A stretch of DNA of 64,000 bases from Allocoprococcus sp004560705 (GTDB taxonomy: Bacteria > Bacillota > Clostridia > Lachnospirales > Lachnospiraceae): positions 62,001 through 126,000 of the forward strand of contig NZ_JBQHTK010000006.1 in NCBI RefSeq assembly GCF_052065755.1. The letters are read 5' to 3'. Positions 1-9,657 of the stretch are shown one piece after another (positions within the stretch are counted from its first letter, which is position 1; every line of letters starts with the position of its first letter). The notes under the pieces are model-generated. The model had not been told where the DNA came from, did not search any database, and saw nothing but the letters and a program-made list of their open reading frames with translations. The position numbers were made by a program, and so were the translations under genes.

Positions 1-3000
1 GGCACCCGGGTCGTAGTCGATCGCTACAATATTGGATTCCGGATGACGGCGTCTGAGTTCTTTGATGACTCCTTTTCCAACTACGTGGTTCGGCAGGCAG
101 GCAAATGGCTGCGTACAGACAATGTTGGATGCACCGCTCTTGATAAGCTCCAGCATTTCACCGGTCAGGAACCAACCTTCACCGGTCTGGTTTCCGAGAG
201 AAACGATCTCACTTGCCATTTCAGCAAGCTCTTCAATATGGGATGGAGCGTCAAAACGTTCACTTGCTTTCAGAGCATCCACTGCCGGTTTGCGGAACCA
301 TTCCAGAGCACGGATACCAAGATTTCCAAGTCTGGCAGATGATTTCTTCATGCCCAGATGTTCTGCCTTGAAATTGGTATTGTAGAAGCAGTAGAGCAGG
401 AAATCCACAAGATCCGGCACGACAGCTTCGGCGCCTTCCTGTTCCAACAGATCCACCAGATGGTTGTTGGCGGCAGGAAGGAATTTCACAAGGATTTCTC
501 CGACTACACCTACGCGCGCTTTCTTTACGTCTTTGATTGGAAGAGTATCGAAGTCATGTACGATTGCGCGGCAGAGACGTTTGAATTCTCTTCGGCTCTG
601 ATGATCCTTGGTTATGAATCGGATGGCCTCTTCCTCCCATTTCTTATGTAATGCATTTGCAGAGCCCGGAACAGCTTCATATGGACGTACCCGGTAGAGG
701 CAGCGCATAAACACATCGCCGATTATCGCCCCGTAAACACCTTTGATCACAAGAGACGGGGTGATCTTAAAGCCTGGATTGCTCTCCAGTCCGCTCAGGT
801 TGATCGAAATCACCGGAATGTGTGCATAGCCGGCCTTTTTCAGTGCACGGCGGATGAAACCGATATAGTTGGATGCACGGCAGCCGCCGCCGGTCTGGCT
901 GATGATCACGGCAAGCTTGTCCGTATCGTATTTGCCGGACAGGATGGCGTCCATAATTTGTCCTACTACGATGAGAGACGGATAGCAGGCATCGTTATTT
1001 ACATATTTGAGACCGGTATTTACGGCGTTTTTATTATCGTTCTTCAGTACTTCGATCTTATAGCCCGCTTTACGGAAAGCCGGCTCAATGAGATTGAAGT
1101 GGATCGGTGACATCTGCGGGCAAAGGATGGTGTAGTTTTCCTTCATTTCCTTTGTAAACTGTACTTTCTCAATCGATGCAGGGCGAATCTCTCGTTTCAT
1201 TTGTTTCTGTTCACGTACGCGGATTGCGGCGATCAGAGAACGGATTCGGATACGGGCAGCTCCCAGGTTGTTGACCTCATCGATCTTAAGAGAAGTATAA
1301 ATTTTGTCGGAACCGGTCAGAATGTCGGCAACCTCGTCTGTAGTAACTGCATCCAGACCGCATCCAAAGGAATTGAGCTGGATGAGATCCAGGTCATCGC
1401 GGGTCTTCACATAGTTTGCGGCTGCGTAAAGGCGGGAATGGTACATCCACTGGTCCATAACGTTGAGCGGACGCTCGACGGGATTCAGATGGGAAATGGA
1501 GTCCTCGGTGAGGACTGCAATACCGTATGCGTTGATCAGTTCCGGTATTCCGTGGTTTACTTCCGGGTCGTAGTGATAAGGACGACCGGCGAGCACAATG
1601 CCTCTGGTTCCCGTCTCTTCCATATATGCAAGAGTCTCTTCCCCTTTTTTGCGGATATCCGCACGGCAGCTTGCAAGTTCTTCCCAGGCAGCATGCGCTG
1701 CAGTCCGGATTTCAGACTCCGGAATCTTTTTCAGAGATCCGAACTTATTTACAAGGCCTGTCGTAACCGTCTCTTCACTCGTAAGTGCGAGAAACGGATT
1801 CAGAAACTCGACCTCTCCTTTTACGATCGGGTCCATATTGTTCTTGATATTTTCCGCGTAGGATGTAACGATCGGGCAGTTGTAGTGATTGTCGGCATCT
1901 TCGAATTCGCTTCGCTCGTATGGAATACAAGGATAGAAGATAAAATCCACTTTCTTGTTGATCAGCCACTGTACATGTCCGTGTGCAAGCTTGGCCGGAT
2001 AACACTCGGATTCACTTGGAATGGACTCGATACCCAATTCGTAAATCTGATGTGTGGACGGAGAGGAGAGAACCACACGGTATCCCAGTCTGGTAAAGAA
2101 AGTGAACCAGAACGGGTAGTTCTCATACATGTTGAGAACACGCGGGATTCCCACCGTGCCACGGTAAGCCTCCAGTTCGCTGAGCGGTTCATATCCGAAG
2201 TATCGTTCGTTCTTATAGGCGAACAGGTTCGGAATATGGTTGTTGGTCTTCTCTTTTCCGAGACCTCGTTCACAGCGGTTGCCGGAAATGAAACGTCTGC
2301 CACCGCTGAACTTATTGATGGTCAGACGACAGTTATTGGTACAGCCTTTACATTTGGACATGGTCGTACTGTATTCCAGTGCGTTGATGTCTTCGATGGA
2401 AAGCATGGTTGTATTCTTACATTCTTTGAACTGGTACCGTTCGCGAGCAATGAGAGCGGCACCGAAGGCTCCCATGATTCCGGCGATGTCAGGGCGAATT
2501 GCCTGACAGCCTGCGATCTTCTCAAAGCTTCGAAGTACCGCGTCGTTATAGAAGGTTCCGCCCTGAACAACGATCCGTTTGCCAAGTTCAGATGCATCGG
2601 ATACTTTGATTACTTTGAACAGAGCGTTTTTGATTACAGAGTAAGCAAGTCCTGCAGAAATGTCGGCCACTTCCGCGCCTTCTTTCTGTGCCTGCTTAAC
2701 TTTGGAATTCATAAATACGGTACAGCGCGTTCCGAGATCGATCGGATGTTTTGCAAATAAAGCTTCATGGGCAAATTCTTCCACGGAGTAATTCAGAGAT
2801 TTTGCGAATGTCTCGATGAAAGAACCGCATCCGGAAGAGCATGCCTCGTTGAGCTGAACACTGTCTACGGTCTGATTTTTAATTTTGATGCATTTCATAT
2901 CCTGACCGCCGATGTCGAGGATACAGTCTACATCCGGTTCAAAGTAGGATGCAGCGTAATAGTGAGACACTGTTTCTACCTCACCCTCGTCAAGAAGAAG

Positions 3001-4179
3001 AGCCGCTTTGATCAGTGCTTCCCCATAACCGGTTGAGCAGGAGTGGACGATGGAGACGCCCTCCGGAAGTTTGCTGTAAATGTCTTTGATGGCAGTGATC
3101 GTGGTTCCGAGCGGATCTCCGTCATTACCATGATAAAAGGAATACAGAAGTGTTCCGTCTTCTCCGACCAGTGCTGCTTTGGTGGTCGTAGAACCTGCAT
3201 CAATCCCGAGATAGGCATTGCCGCGGTAGCTGGCAAGATCCCCCACCGGAACCTGATGCTTTGCATGGCGCTGCTGGAATTCCAGATAGTCTGCCTCGGA
3301 GGAAAAAAGCGGTTCCATACGTTCTACTTCGAATTCCATCTGGATTTTTGAGGCAAGTTTCTGCCGCATCTCGTTCAGCGAAGTCTCTACTTCCTTTGGA
3401 GAATTAAGCGCAGACCCGATCGCCGCAAAAAGATGAGAATAGGTCGGTGCGATCACATGTTCATCATCCAGCTTCAGTGTGCGGATAAATGCTTCACGCA
3501 GTTCCGGAAGAAAATGCAGAGGACCGCCCAGAAATGCGACATGGCCGCGAATCGGCTTTCCGCAGGCAAGACCGCTGATCGTCTGATTCACAACAGCCTG
3601 AAAGATGGACGCGGCAAGGTCTTCCTTGGTGGCACCTTCGTTGATCAATGGCTGGATATCAGATTTTGCAAATACACCGCAGCGTGCGGCAATCGTATAG
3701 AGTGCTTTGTAATTCTTTGCATATTCATTCAGACCCAACGCATCGGTCTGGAGAAGAGAGGCCATCTGATCAATAAAAGAACCGGTACCTCCGGCGCAGA
3801 TCCCATTCATACGCTGTTCGATATTTCCGTTCTCAAAATAAATGATCTTCGCGTCTTCGCCGCCAAGCTCGATGGCTACATCCGTCTGCGGAGCATAATC
3901 CTGAAGGGCGGTAGACACGGCAACGACTTCCTGTACGAACGGAACACCCAGATGCTTTGCCAGAGTCAATCCGCCGGAACCGGTGATCATCGGGGATACC
4001 CGGATCGAACCAAGCTTATAGATCGCCCGGCCGAGAAGGTCTGACAGTGTCTCCTGGATATTGGCAAAATGGCGTTCGTAGTCAGAAAACAGCACTTCAT
4101 TGTTCTCGCCAAGTACTGCAATTTTAACCGTTGTAGAACCGATGTCAATTCCAAGTGTATGTAACTCTTTCTGACTCAT
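1..4179 (-). CDS. 2-hydroxyacyl-CoA dehydratase activator, large multidomain (BadF/BadG type), 3' end outside window
   Basis: The gene reads leftward and leaves the window without a stop: 1393 codons are present. It starts at ATG 4179, nine bases after AAGGAG. Two ASKHA-type ATPase domains of the BcrA/BadF/HgdC family are visible: the first opens with LGIDIGSTTVKIAVLGENN near residue 8, the second with YLGIDAGSTTTKAALVGEDG near residue 325. A DUF2229-like region and a dehydratase-subunit-like C-terminus follow; the last residues, IVAIDYDPGA, fit that end, so probably only a few dozen codons are missing. Known family role: HgdC-type proteins use ATP to inject an electron into 2-hydroxyacyl-CoA dehydratases. 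The giant fused form is common in Clostridia and its substrate is usually unknown. No dehydratase subunit gene is seen in the window, so the partner cannot be named. Confidence 0.88.
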   Translation of the reverse strand, partial: MSQKELHTLGIDIGSTTVKIAVLGENNEVLFSDYERHFANIQETLSDLLGRAIYKLGSIRVSPMITGSGGLTLAKHLGVPFVQEVVAVSTALQDYAPQTDVAIELGGEDAKIIYFENGNIEQRMNGICAGGTGSFIDQMASLLQTDALGLNEYAKNYKALYTIAARCGVFAKSDIQPLINEGATKEDLAASIFQAVVNQTISGLACGKPIRGHVAFLGGPLHFLPELREAFIRTLKLDDEHVIAPTYSHLFAAIGSALNSPKEVETSLNEMRQKLASKIQMEFEVERMEPLFSSEADYLEFQQRHAKHQVPVGDLASYRGNAYLGIDAGSTTTKAALVGEDGTLLYSFYHGNDGDPLGTTITAIKDIYSKLPEGVSIVHSCSTGYGEALIKAALLLDEGEVETVSHYYAASYFEPDVDCILDIGGQDMKCIKIKNQTVDSVQLNEACSSGCGSFIETFAKSLNYSVEEFAHEALFAKHPIDLGTRCTVFMNSKVKQAQKEGAEVADISAGLAYSVIKNALFKVIKVSDASELGKRIVVQGGTFYNDAVLRSFEKIAGCQAIRPDIAGIMGAFGAALIARERYQFKECKNTTMLSIEDINALEYSTTMSKCKGCTNNCRLTINKFSGGRRFISGNRCERGLGKEKTNNHIPNLFAYKNERYFGYEPLSELEAYRGTVGIPRVLNMYENYPFWFTFFTRLGYRVVLSSPSTHQIYELGIESIPSESECYPAKLAHGHVQWLINKKVDFIFYPCIPYERSEFEDADNHYNCPIVTSYAENIKNNMDPIVKGEVEFLNPFLALTSEETVTTGLVNKFGSLKKIPESEIRTAAHAAWEELASCRADIRKKGEETLAYMEETGTRGIVLAGRPYHYDPEVNHGIPELINAYGIAVLTEDSISHLNPVERPLNVMDQWMYHSRLYAAANYVKTRDDLDLIQLNSFGCGLDAVTTDEVADILTGSDKIYTSLKIDEVNNLGAARIRIRSLIAAIRVREQKQMKREIRPASIEKVQFTKEMKENYTILCPQMSPIHFNLIEPAFRKAGYKIEVLKNDNKNAVNTGLKYVNNDACYPSLIVVGQIMDAILSGKYDTDKLAVIISQTGGGCRASNYIGFIRRALKKAGYAHIPVISINLSGLESNPGFKITPSLVIKGVYGAIIGDVFMRCLYRVRPYEAVPGSANALHKKWEEEAIRFITKDHQSRREFKRLCRAIVHDFDTLPIKDVKKARVGVVGEILVKFLPAANNHLVDLLEQEGAEAVVPDLVDFLLYCFYNTNFKAEHLGMKKSSARLGNLGIRALEWFRKPAVDALKASERFDAPSHIEELAEMASEIVSLGNQTGEGWFLTGEMLELIKSGASNIVCTQPFACLPNHVVGKGVIKELRRRHPESNIVAIDYDPGA

Positions 4180-4472
4180 AAAATACTACTCCTTACTTAA
4201 CTGATAGAGCCTTAAAAAGGCTCGTATATGTCAATATAACTACCTATTAAATAGTGTGTGCCGTTAGCTTCGGCAACATTTTTCATTATACGACAGAATG
4301 GATGAAAATACAAATGGAAGTTCGATTAAGAATGTAGAAAATATATGAAAATGTCATAAAAAAGATGTAGAATTTGTTAAAACGGCGGTAAACTTAAGCG
4401 GAAGAATTGACAAAGACAAAGTCAAAGGATACAATAACAAGAGTATAAAAAATACAGAAATGGAGTCAGTTT
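4180..4472. other. Divergent intergenic region between the activator gene and the rhomboid-like gene
   Basis: This 293-base gap holds the control regions of two divergent genes. A perfect 7-bp hairpin or dyad (GAGCCTT, loop AAA, AAGGCTC) lies at 4207-4223, about 28 bases upstream of the leftward start codon. It could be an operator or a leader hairpin. A TGTCAA (TTGACA on the minus strand) lies at 4229-4234, but no well-spaced leftward -10 was found. The rest is AT-rich with no gene. Confidence 0.5.
4407..4435 (+). promoter_or_regulatory. Sigma-A promoter of the rhomboid-like gene
   Basis: TTGACA at 4407-4412, a 17-bp spacer and TACAAT at 4430-4435 give a near-consensus promoter. The start codon follows 37 bases after the -10. 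Confidence 0.8.
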
Positions 4473-5306
4473 ATGAGAAAATGGATGGATAAAATGGAAC
4501 GTAAATTCGGCAGATATGCGGTGAAGAATCTGACAGTCTATCTGCTGGTGTGTTACGGTGTGGGATATCTGCTTTCGTTCTTATCTCCGCAGCTTTTGAG
4601 TTATTTTACGCTGGAACCGGGGCTGATCCTTCAGGGACAGATCTGGCGCCTGATCAGCTGGGTGATCATTCCACCTAATTTCAGCCTGATCTTTGTGATT
4701 TTTATGATGCTCCTGTACTATTCGCTGGGAACCTCGCTGGAGACGATCTGGGGGTCGTTCCGGTATAATGTGTATATTTTCTCGGGAATCATTTTCACCA
4801 TTATCGGCGCATTTATCGTGTATGTTATCACAGGCGGTATGGTTGGTTTCGGAGGTATTTTCAGTACGTATTATATCAATATGTCTATTTTCTTTGCATG
4901 TGCGGCGATCATGCCGGATCTGCAGCTTTATCTTTATGGAATCATTCCGGTGAAGATGAAGTGGCTGGCTATACTGGACGCAGTACTGATTTTATGGGAT
5001 TTTGTGGCAGGCGGAATCGTTACCAGGATTTCGATCGTTGCATCGCTCCTTAACTTCCTGATTTTCTTCCTGTTGAATCGGAATATGCAGCGTTATCGTC
5101 CGAAACAGGTGATCCGTAAGCATAAATTCCAGAAAGAGGTGACAAGACCGACTGCAACCTACGCAGGCGGAGCAAAGCATAAATGCGCAGTCTGCGGAAG
5201 AACAGAACTGGATGATCCGAACCTGGAATTCCGTTACTGTTCCAAATGCAATGGCAATTATGAATATTGTCAGGATCATCTGTTTACCCATGAACATGTG
5301 AAATAA
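4473..5306 (+). CDS. Rhomboid-like membrane protein with C-terminal zinc ribbon, apparently inactive as a protease
   Basis: A 277-residue protein with about six hydrophobic segments between residues 18 and 205, then a basic linker and a small Cys-rich tail (CAVCGRTELD ... YCSKCNGNYEYCQDH) that looks like a zinc ribbon. The spacing of hydrophobic segments and the motif VGFGGIFS resemble the GxSGxIF helix of rhomboid intramembrane serine proteases, but the serine position is Gly and the last helix (ISIVASLLNFLIFFLL) lacks the catalytic His. It is therefore probably a pseudo-protease that binds membrane proteins or acts as a scaffold; this is inference. It has its own promoter. The spacing to the next gene is 57 bases, so co-transcription with lysA is possible but not required. 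Confidence 0.7.
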   Translation: MRKWMDKMERKFGRYAVKNLTVYLLVCYGVGYLLSFLSPQLLSYFTLEPGLILQGQIWRLISWVIIPPNFSLIFVIFMMLLYYSLGTSLETIWGSFRYNVYIFSGIIFTIIGAFIVYVITGGMVGFGGIFSTYYINMSIFFACAAIMPDLQLYLYGIIPVKMKWLAILDAVLILWDFVAGGIVTRISIVASLLNFLIFFLLNRNMQRYRPKQVIRKHKFQKEVTRPTATYAGGAKHKCAVCGRTELDDPNLEFRYCSKCNGNYEYCQDHLFTHEHVK

Positions 5307-5363
5307 ATCACAGTTCAGAGAAATACAATCAAATAATCGAACGACAAGGAAGGAGAGGACACC

Positions 5364-6665
5364 ATGGAAAAAAGACCATTCGTGACCAAAGGACAACTGG
5401 AAGAGATTGTAAAGGAATACCCGACACCGTTTCATCTCTATGATGAGAAGGGAATTCGTGAAAATGCGAAAGCACTGAAGGAAGCGTTTGCATGGAATAA
5501 AGGATACAAGGAATATTTTGCGGTGAAAGCGACACCGAATCCGTATATTCTTTCCATTCTGAAAGAGTATGGATGCGGATGTGACTGCTCATCTTACACG
5601 GAGCTTTTGATGTCAGAGTCCGTAGGCTCTGTAGGAGAGGACATCATGTTTTCTTCCAACGATACGCCGGCGGAAGAGTTCCGTCTTGCGGCAAAGCTGG
5701 GTGCGATCATCAATCTGGATGACATCACACATATTGATTTTCTGGAGCAGACGATCGGAAAAATCCCGGAGACGATCAGCTGCCGGTACAATCCGGGCGG
5801 ACTGTTCAAGATTTCCAACAGCATCATGGATAACCCGGGCGACGCGAAATACGGCATGACCACCGAACAGATCTTTGAAGCCTTCAAGATCCTGAAAGCA
5901 AAAGGGGCAAAGGAATTCGGCATCCATGCATTTCTTGCAAGCAATACGGTGACGAACGAGTATTACCCGACTCTTGCGAAAGTGCTTTTTGAAGTTGCTG
6001 TAAAGCTTCAGAAGGAAACGGGTGCGCATATTAAATTCATCAATCTGTCCGGAGGTATCGGAATTCCGTACAAACCGGATCAGGAACCGAATGATATCAA
6101 GGTGATCGGTGAAGGCGTGCGGAAAGTATATGAGGAAGTGCTGGTTCCGGCCGGAATGGGCGATGTTGCAATCTACACGGAGCTTGGCCGCTTTATGCTT
6201 GCACCGTACGGATGCCTTGTTACAAAAGCGATCCATGAGAAGCATACTCATAAAGAGTATATCGGCGTAGATGCGTGCGCAGCGAATCTGATGCGTCCGG
6301 CTATGTACGGTGCATATCATCATATCACCGTTATGGGAAAAGAAGAGGAACCGTGTGATCATATGTATGATGTAACCGGATCCCTTTGCGAGAATAATGA
6401 TAAATTTGCGATCGATCGCATGCTGCCGAAGATTGATATGGGGGATCTGCTTGTGATCCATGATACAGGAGCGCATGGTTTCTCTATGGGTTATAATTAT
6501 AACGGACGTCTTCGTTCCGCGGAAGTTCTCCTGAAAGAGGACGGAAGTACGCAGCTGATCCGGCGTGCGGAGACACCGATGGACTATTTCGCAACCTTTG
6601 ATTCGCTTCCTGTTTATGATGCACTCAAAAAGAATACCGAAGAAGCAGAGAAAGATTGTCAGTAA
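5364..6665 (+). CDS. lysA: Diaminopimelate decarboxylase
   Basis: A fold-type III PLP decarboxylase of 433 residues that makes L-lysine from meso-diaminopimelate, the last step of lysine synthesis. The N-terminal barrel carries the PLP lysine in FAVKATPNPYIL (about residue 55). The glycine-rich phosphate loop is SGGIGIPY (about residue 230). The C-terminal domain has the active-site Cys region GSLCENNDKFAIDR and the GAHGFSMGYNYNGRLRSAEV block typical of LysA. The start follows AAGGAAGGAGAGG. No lysine riboswitch is seen in the 57-base leader. Some related enzymes decarboxylate carboxynorspermidine, but motifs and length fit LysA better. No other lysine gene is nearby. Confidence 0.85.
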   Translation: MEKRPFVTKGQLEEIVKEYPTPFHLYDEKGIRENAKALKEAFAWNKGYKEYFAVKATPNPYILSILKEYGCGCDCSSYTELLMSESVGSVGEDIMFSSNDTPAEEFRLAAKLGAIINLDDITHIDFLEQTIGKIPETISCRYNPGGLFKISNSIMDNPGDAKYGMTTEQIFEAFKILKAKGAKEFGIHAFLASNTVTNEYYPTLAKVLFEVAVKLQKETGAHIKFINLSGGIGIPYKPDQEPNDIKVIGEGVRKVYEEVLVPAGMGDVAIYTELGRFMLAPYGCLVTKAIHEKHTHKEYIGVDACAANLMRPAMYGAYHHITVMGKEEEPCDHMYDVTGSLCENNDKFAIDRMLPKIDMGDLLVIHDTGAHGFSMGYNYNGRLRSAEVLLKEDGSTQLIRRAETPMDYFATFDSLPVYDALKKNTEEAEKDCQ

Positions 6666-6678
6666 TTAAAAAAAACAC

Positions 6679-6707
6679 TTGCGAACCGCGGATGATTGTG
6701 TTATGAT
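6679..6707 (+). promoter_or_regulatory. Promoter of tRNA-Leu, overlapped by an inverted repeat
   Basis: TTGCGA at 6679-6684, a 17-bp spacer and TATGAT at 6702-6707 precede the tRNA by 19 bases. The arms CGAACCG (6682-6688) and CGGTTCG (6714-6720) form a dyad that brackets the -10. It could be an operator-like element or a weak lysA end hairpin. Confidence 0.6.
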
Positions 6708-6726
6708 TATCTACGGTTCGTGATAG

Positions 6727-6809
6727 GCCGGCGTGTCGGAATGGCAGACGAGGCAGACTCAAAATCTGTTGCGGGCAACCGCGTGCGGGTTCAAGTCCCG
6801 CCGCCGGCA
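6727..6809 (+). tRNA. tRNA-Leu (anticodon CAA)
   Basis: An 83-base class II tRNA. Acceptor arms GCCGGCG (6727-6733) and CGCCGGC (6802-6808) pair fully, with discriminator A at 6809 and no encoded CCA. The anticodon stem GCAGA/TCTGT holds the loop CTCAAAA, giving CAA, which reads UUG leucine codons. A long variable arm (GTTGCGGGCAACCGC region) and a T arm GCGGG-TTCAAGT-CCCGC are present. It is followed at once by a strong terminator. Confidence 0.95.
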
Positions 6810-6813
6810 GTAT

Positions 6814-6878
6814 AAAAATCTGTGGCTGCGAAACCGGTAGAGTAAAGTTCTATTGGCTTCGCAGCTGCAGATTTTTTT
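6814..6878 (+). terminator. Rho-independent terminator after tRNA-Leu
   Basis: A long stem pairs AAAAATCTG-TGGCTGCGAA with TTCGCAGC-TGCAGATTTTT, with one two-base mismatch, and continues inward with further G-U-rich pairing. It ends in a T7 tract. It separates the tRNA from polA. Confidence 0.85.
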
Positions 6879-6951
6879 GATTCCAGAAGGGGCTTTTGGA
6901 TGTACAGGATCCCCGCTGGCAGCATGACAAGGTGCAGAAAGGAATAACGGC

Positions 6952-9561
6952 ATGAGTAAGATTGTACTGATTGATGGACACAGTATTCTGAACCGGGCGT
7001 TTTATGGTCTCCCGGACTTGACGAATGCGGAGGGACTGCATACCAATGCGGTCTATGGATTTCTGAACATTATGTTTAAGATACTGGAAGAGGAAAAGCC
7101 GGAGTATCTGACGGTGGCATTCGATGTCCACGCGCCTACGTTCCGGCATGAGATGTACTCTGAATATAAAGGAACGAGAAAACCGATGGCGGAAGAATTA
7201 AGGGAGCAGGTGCCGCTTATGAAGGAAGTCCTTCATGCGATGGGCGTTCGAACCATTGAGCAGGCGGGACTGGAGGCGGATGATCTTCTGGGAACGCTTT
7301 CCAGAAGATGCGAAGCAAAGGGAATGGAAGTCGTGATTCTTTCCGGTGACCGGGATCTCCTTCAGCTTGCCACTGACCATGTGGAAATCCGGGTTCCCAA
7401 GACAAAACGTGCAGGAACCGAGATTGAAGATTATTATGCGGCGGATGTGAAAGAACGGTATCTGGTCACACCGCAGGAATTTATCGATGTCAAGGCACTC
7501 ATGGGAGATGCTTCGGACAATATTCCCGGGGTTCCGAATATCGGAGAGAAAACGGCGACCAGGATCATTGCGGATTATGGTTCGATTGAACATGCGTACG
7601 AGCATGCATCAGAGCTGAAGCCGCCTCGCGCCGCAAAGAATCTTGTGGAGTACTGGGAGCAGGCGAAAATGAGCAAGGTGCTCGCGACGATCAATGTCGA
7701 AGCGGATTTCCCGTATGATCTGGATGAGGCGAAACTGGGTAATCTCTACACCCAGGAGGCATATGCATATTTCCAGAGACTGCAGTTCAAGAATCTTTTG
7801 TCAAGATTTGAGATGCAGAGCGAAAATGCTTTGGAGAGTGTTTTTCAGGTCATTCATACACGCGGGGAGGCGGAGACGGTATTTGCAAGAGCAAAGCAGG
7901 CCGCAAGAGTCGGAGCTCTGGTCTATAAACAGACGAAAAATGTACTTCCGTTATTTGCCGCACAGGCCGGAATCGGTCTTGCGTTTGGCGATCAGGAGAT
8001 CTACTGTATCCCGGCAGAGGGAGAGATCTCTTCGGAGTTTCTTCTTGCCGGACTCGAGGCTGTGGCCGGTCAGGTAGGGCAGTTTGTGGTATTTGACCTG
8101 AAGAAACTGTTGAAAAACGTGAAAATAAATCCGGATGATGTGGATAAATGTTTCGATGTGGCGATTGCTGCTTATCTGCTGAATCCGCTGAAGAGTGAAT
8201 ATCCGTTTGAAGATGTGGCGCAGGAATATCTGGGACTGATGATCGATCCGAAAGCAGATGAGGAGAAAAAGATTTGTTATGAGGCGTACACGGCGTTTGC
8301 GGCAGCGGATGTCCTGCTTGGAAAATTACGCGAGACGGATATGGAAAAGCTGTTTCGTGAAATCGAAATGCCGCTGGTATTTACGCTGTTCAAAATGGAG
8401 CAGAACGGGGTAAAGGTGGAAGGAGAAGCGCTTCGTGTCTACGGAGAACAGCTTGGCGGAAAGATCACAGAGCTGGAGAAAGAGATCTATGAACTTGCGG
8501 GGGAAGAATTTAATATCAATTCTCCGAAGCAGCTGGGCGTTGTTCTCTTTGAACATCTGGGGCTTCCGAACGGTAAGAAGACAAAGACCGGTTATTCCAC
8601 GGCGGCTGATGTGCTGGATAAGCTGGCACCGGATTACCCTGTGGTTTCCAAAATCCTGGAATACCGCCAGCTTAGTAAGCTGAAATCCACCTATGCGGAT
8701 GGGCTGGCTGTCTATATCAGGGAAGAGGATCAGAGAATCCATGGAAAATTTAATCAGACCATCACGGCGACAGGACGGATCAGCAGTACGGAACCGAACC
8801 TTCAGAATATACCGGTTCGAATGGAGCTTGGAAGGCTGATCCGCAAGGTTTTTGTCCCGGAAGATGGTTATGTGTTTGTTGATGCGGATTATTCACAGAT
8901 CGAACTGCGTGTGCTGGCGCACTGTTCCGGTGATAAGGAACTGATCCAGGCTTACCGTGAGGCGAGGGATATCCATCGGATCACTGCATCCCAGGTATTT
9001 CACACGCCTTTTGATGAGGTGACGGACCTGCAGAGAAGAAATGCAAAAGCGGTCAATTTCGGAATCGTGTACGGAATCAGTTCTTTTGGACTGAGCCAGG
9101 ATCTGAGCATTACGCGAAAAGAGGCAGCCGAATATATTGAACGATATTTTGAAACCTACCCGGGAATTAAGACATTTTTGGATGATACGGTCGCCCATGC
9201 AAAAGAGCAGGGATATGTAGTGACGCTTTTCGGCAGACGGCGCCCGGTACCGGAGCTTTCTTCCAGCAACTTCATGCAAAGACAGTTCGGGGAACGTGTG
9301 GCCATGAATTCTCCGATTCAGGGAACCGCGGCTGACATTATCAAAATCGCCATGATCGCGGTAGACAAGGAACTGACAAAGAGAAAGATGAAATCGCGGC
9401 TGGTCCTTCAGGTACACGATGAACTTCTGGTAGAAGCATGGAAAGAAGAATTGGAGGAAGTGCAGGCGATTTTGAAGGAATGCATGGAAAATGCCGCTAC
9501 TCTGGATGTCCCGCTTGACATTGATATGCATACCGGACAGAGCTGGTATGAGGCGAAATAG
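6952..9561 (+). CDS. polA: DNA polymerase I
   Basis: Family A polymerase of 869 residues for Okazaki-fragment processing and repair synthesis. Residues 1-290 are the 5'-3' flap nuclease (start MSKIVLIDGHSILNRAFYGL, then GDRDLLQL and MGDASDNIPGVPNIG). Residues about 300-470 sit where the 3'-5' exonuclease domain lies, but the DxE metal motif is absent (ALVYKQTKN occupies its place), so proofreading is probably lost, as in Bacillus and Taq Pol I. Polymerase motifs are intact: A, DADYSQIELRVLAH (about 643); B, RRNAKAVNFGIVYG (about 694); C, QVHDELLVEA (about 820). A ribosome site, AAAGGA, precedes the ATG. coaE follows 96 bases downstream, a common order in Firmicutes (polA, then coaE). Confidence 0.97.
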   Translation: MSKIVLIDGHSILNRAFYGLPDLTNAEGLHTNAVYGFLNIMFKILEEEKPEYLTVAFDVHAPTFRHEMYSEYKGTRKPMAEELREQVPLMKEVLHAMGVRTIEQAGLEADDLLGTLSRRCEAKGMEVVILSGDRDLLQLATDHVEIRVPKTKRAGTEIEDYYAADVKERYLVTPQEFIDVKALMGDASDNIPGVPNIGEKTATRIIADYGSIEHAYEHASELKPPRAAKNLVEYWEQAKMSKVLATINVEADFPYDLDEAKLGNLYTQEAYAYFQRLQFKNLLSRFEMQSENALESVFQVIHTRGEAETVFARAKQAARVGALVYKQTKNVLPLFAAQAGIGLAFGDQEIYCIPAEGEISSEFLLAGLEAVAGQVGQFVVFDLKKLLKNVKINPDDVDKCFDVAIAAYLLNPLKSEYPFEDVAQEYLGLMIDPKADEEKKICYEAYTAFAAADVLLGKLRETDMEKLFREIEMPLVFTLFKMEQNGVKVEGEALRVYGEQLGGKITELEKEIYELAGEEFNINSPKQLGVVLFEHLGLPNGKKTKTGYSTAADVLDKLAPDYPVVSKILEYRQLSKLKSTYADGLAVYIREEDQRIHGKFNQTITATGRISSTEPNLQNIPVRMELGRLIRKVFVPEDGYVFVDADYSQIELRVLAHCSGDKELIQAYREARDIHRITASQVFHTPFDEVTDLQRRNAKAVNFGIVYGISSFGLSQDLSITRKEAAEYIERYFETYPGIKTFLDDTVAHAKEQGYVVTLFGRRRPVPELSSSNFMQRQFGERVAMNSPIQGTAADIIKIAMIAVDKELTKRKMKSRLVLQVHDELLVEAWKEELEEVQAILKECMENAATLDVPLDIDMHTGQSWYEAK

Positions 9562-9657
9562 GAAGGAAAAGCTGTGGACAGGATTCATTGAGGACAGAAA
9601 CATAGCGGACCAGAAAAGGATATGGACAAACTCCGGGATATCGGAAGGGGTACTAGG

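Noticed and set aside
1201..2760. A 519-codon open frame on the + strand
   Set aside because: It lies antisense to the dehydratase activator gene, has no ribosome site, and its protein has no family features, whereas the minus frame shows clear ATPase motifs.
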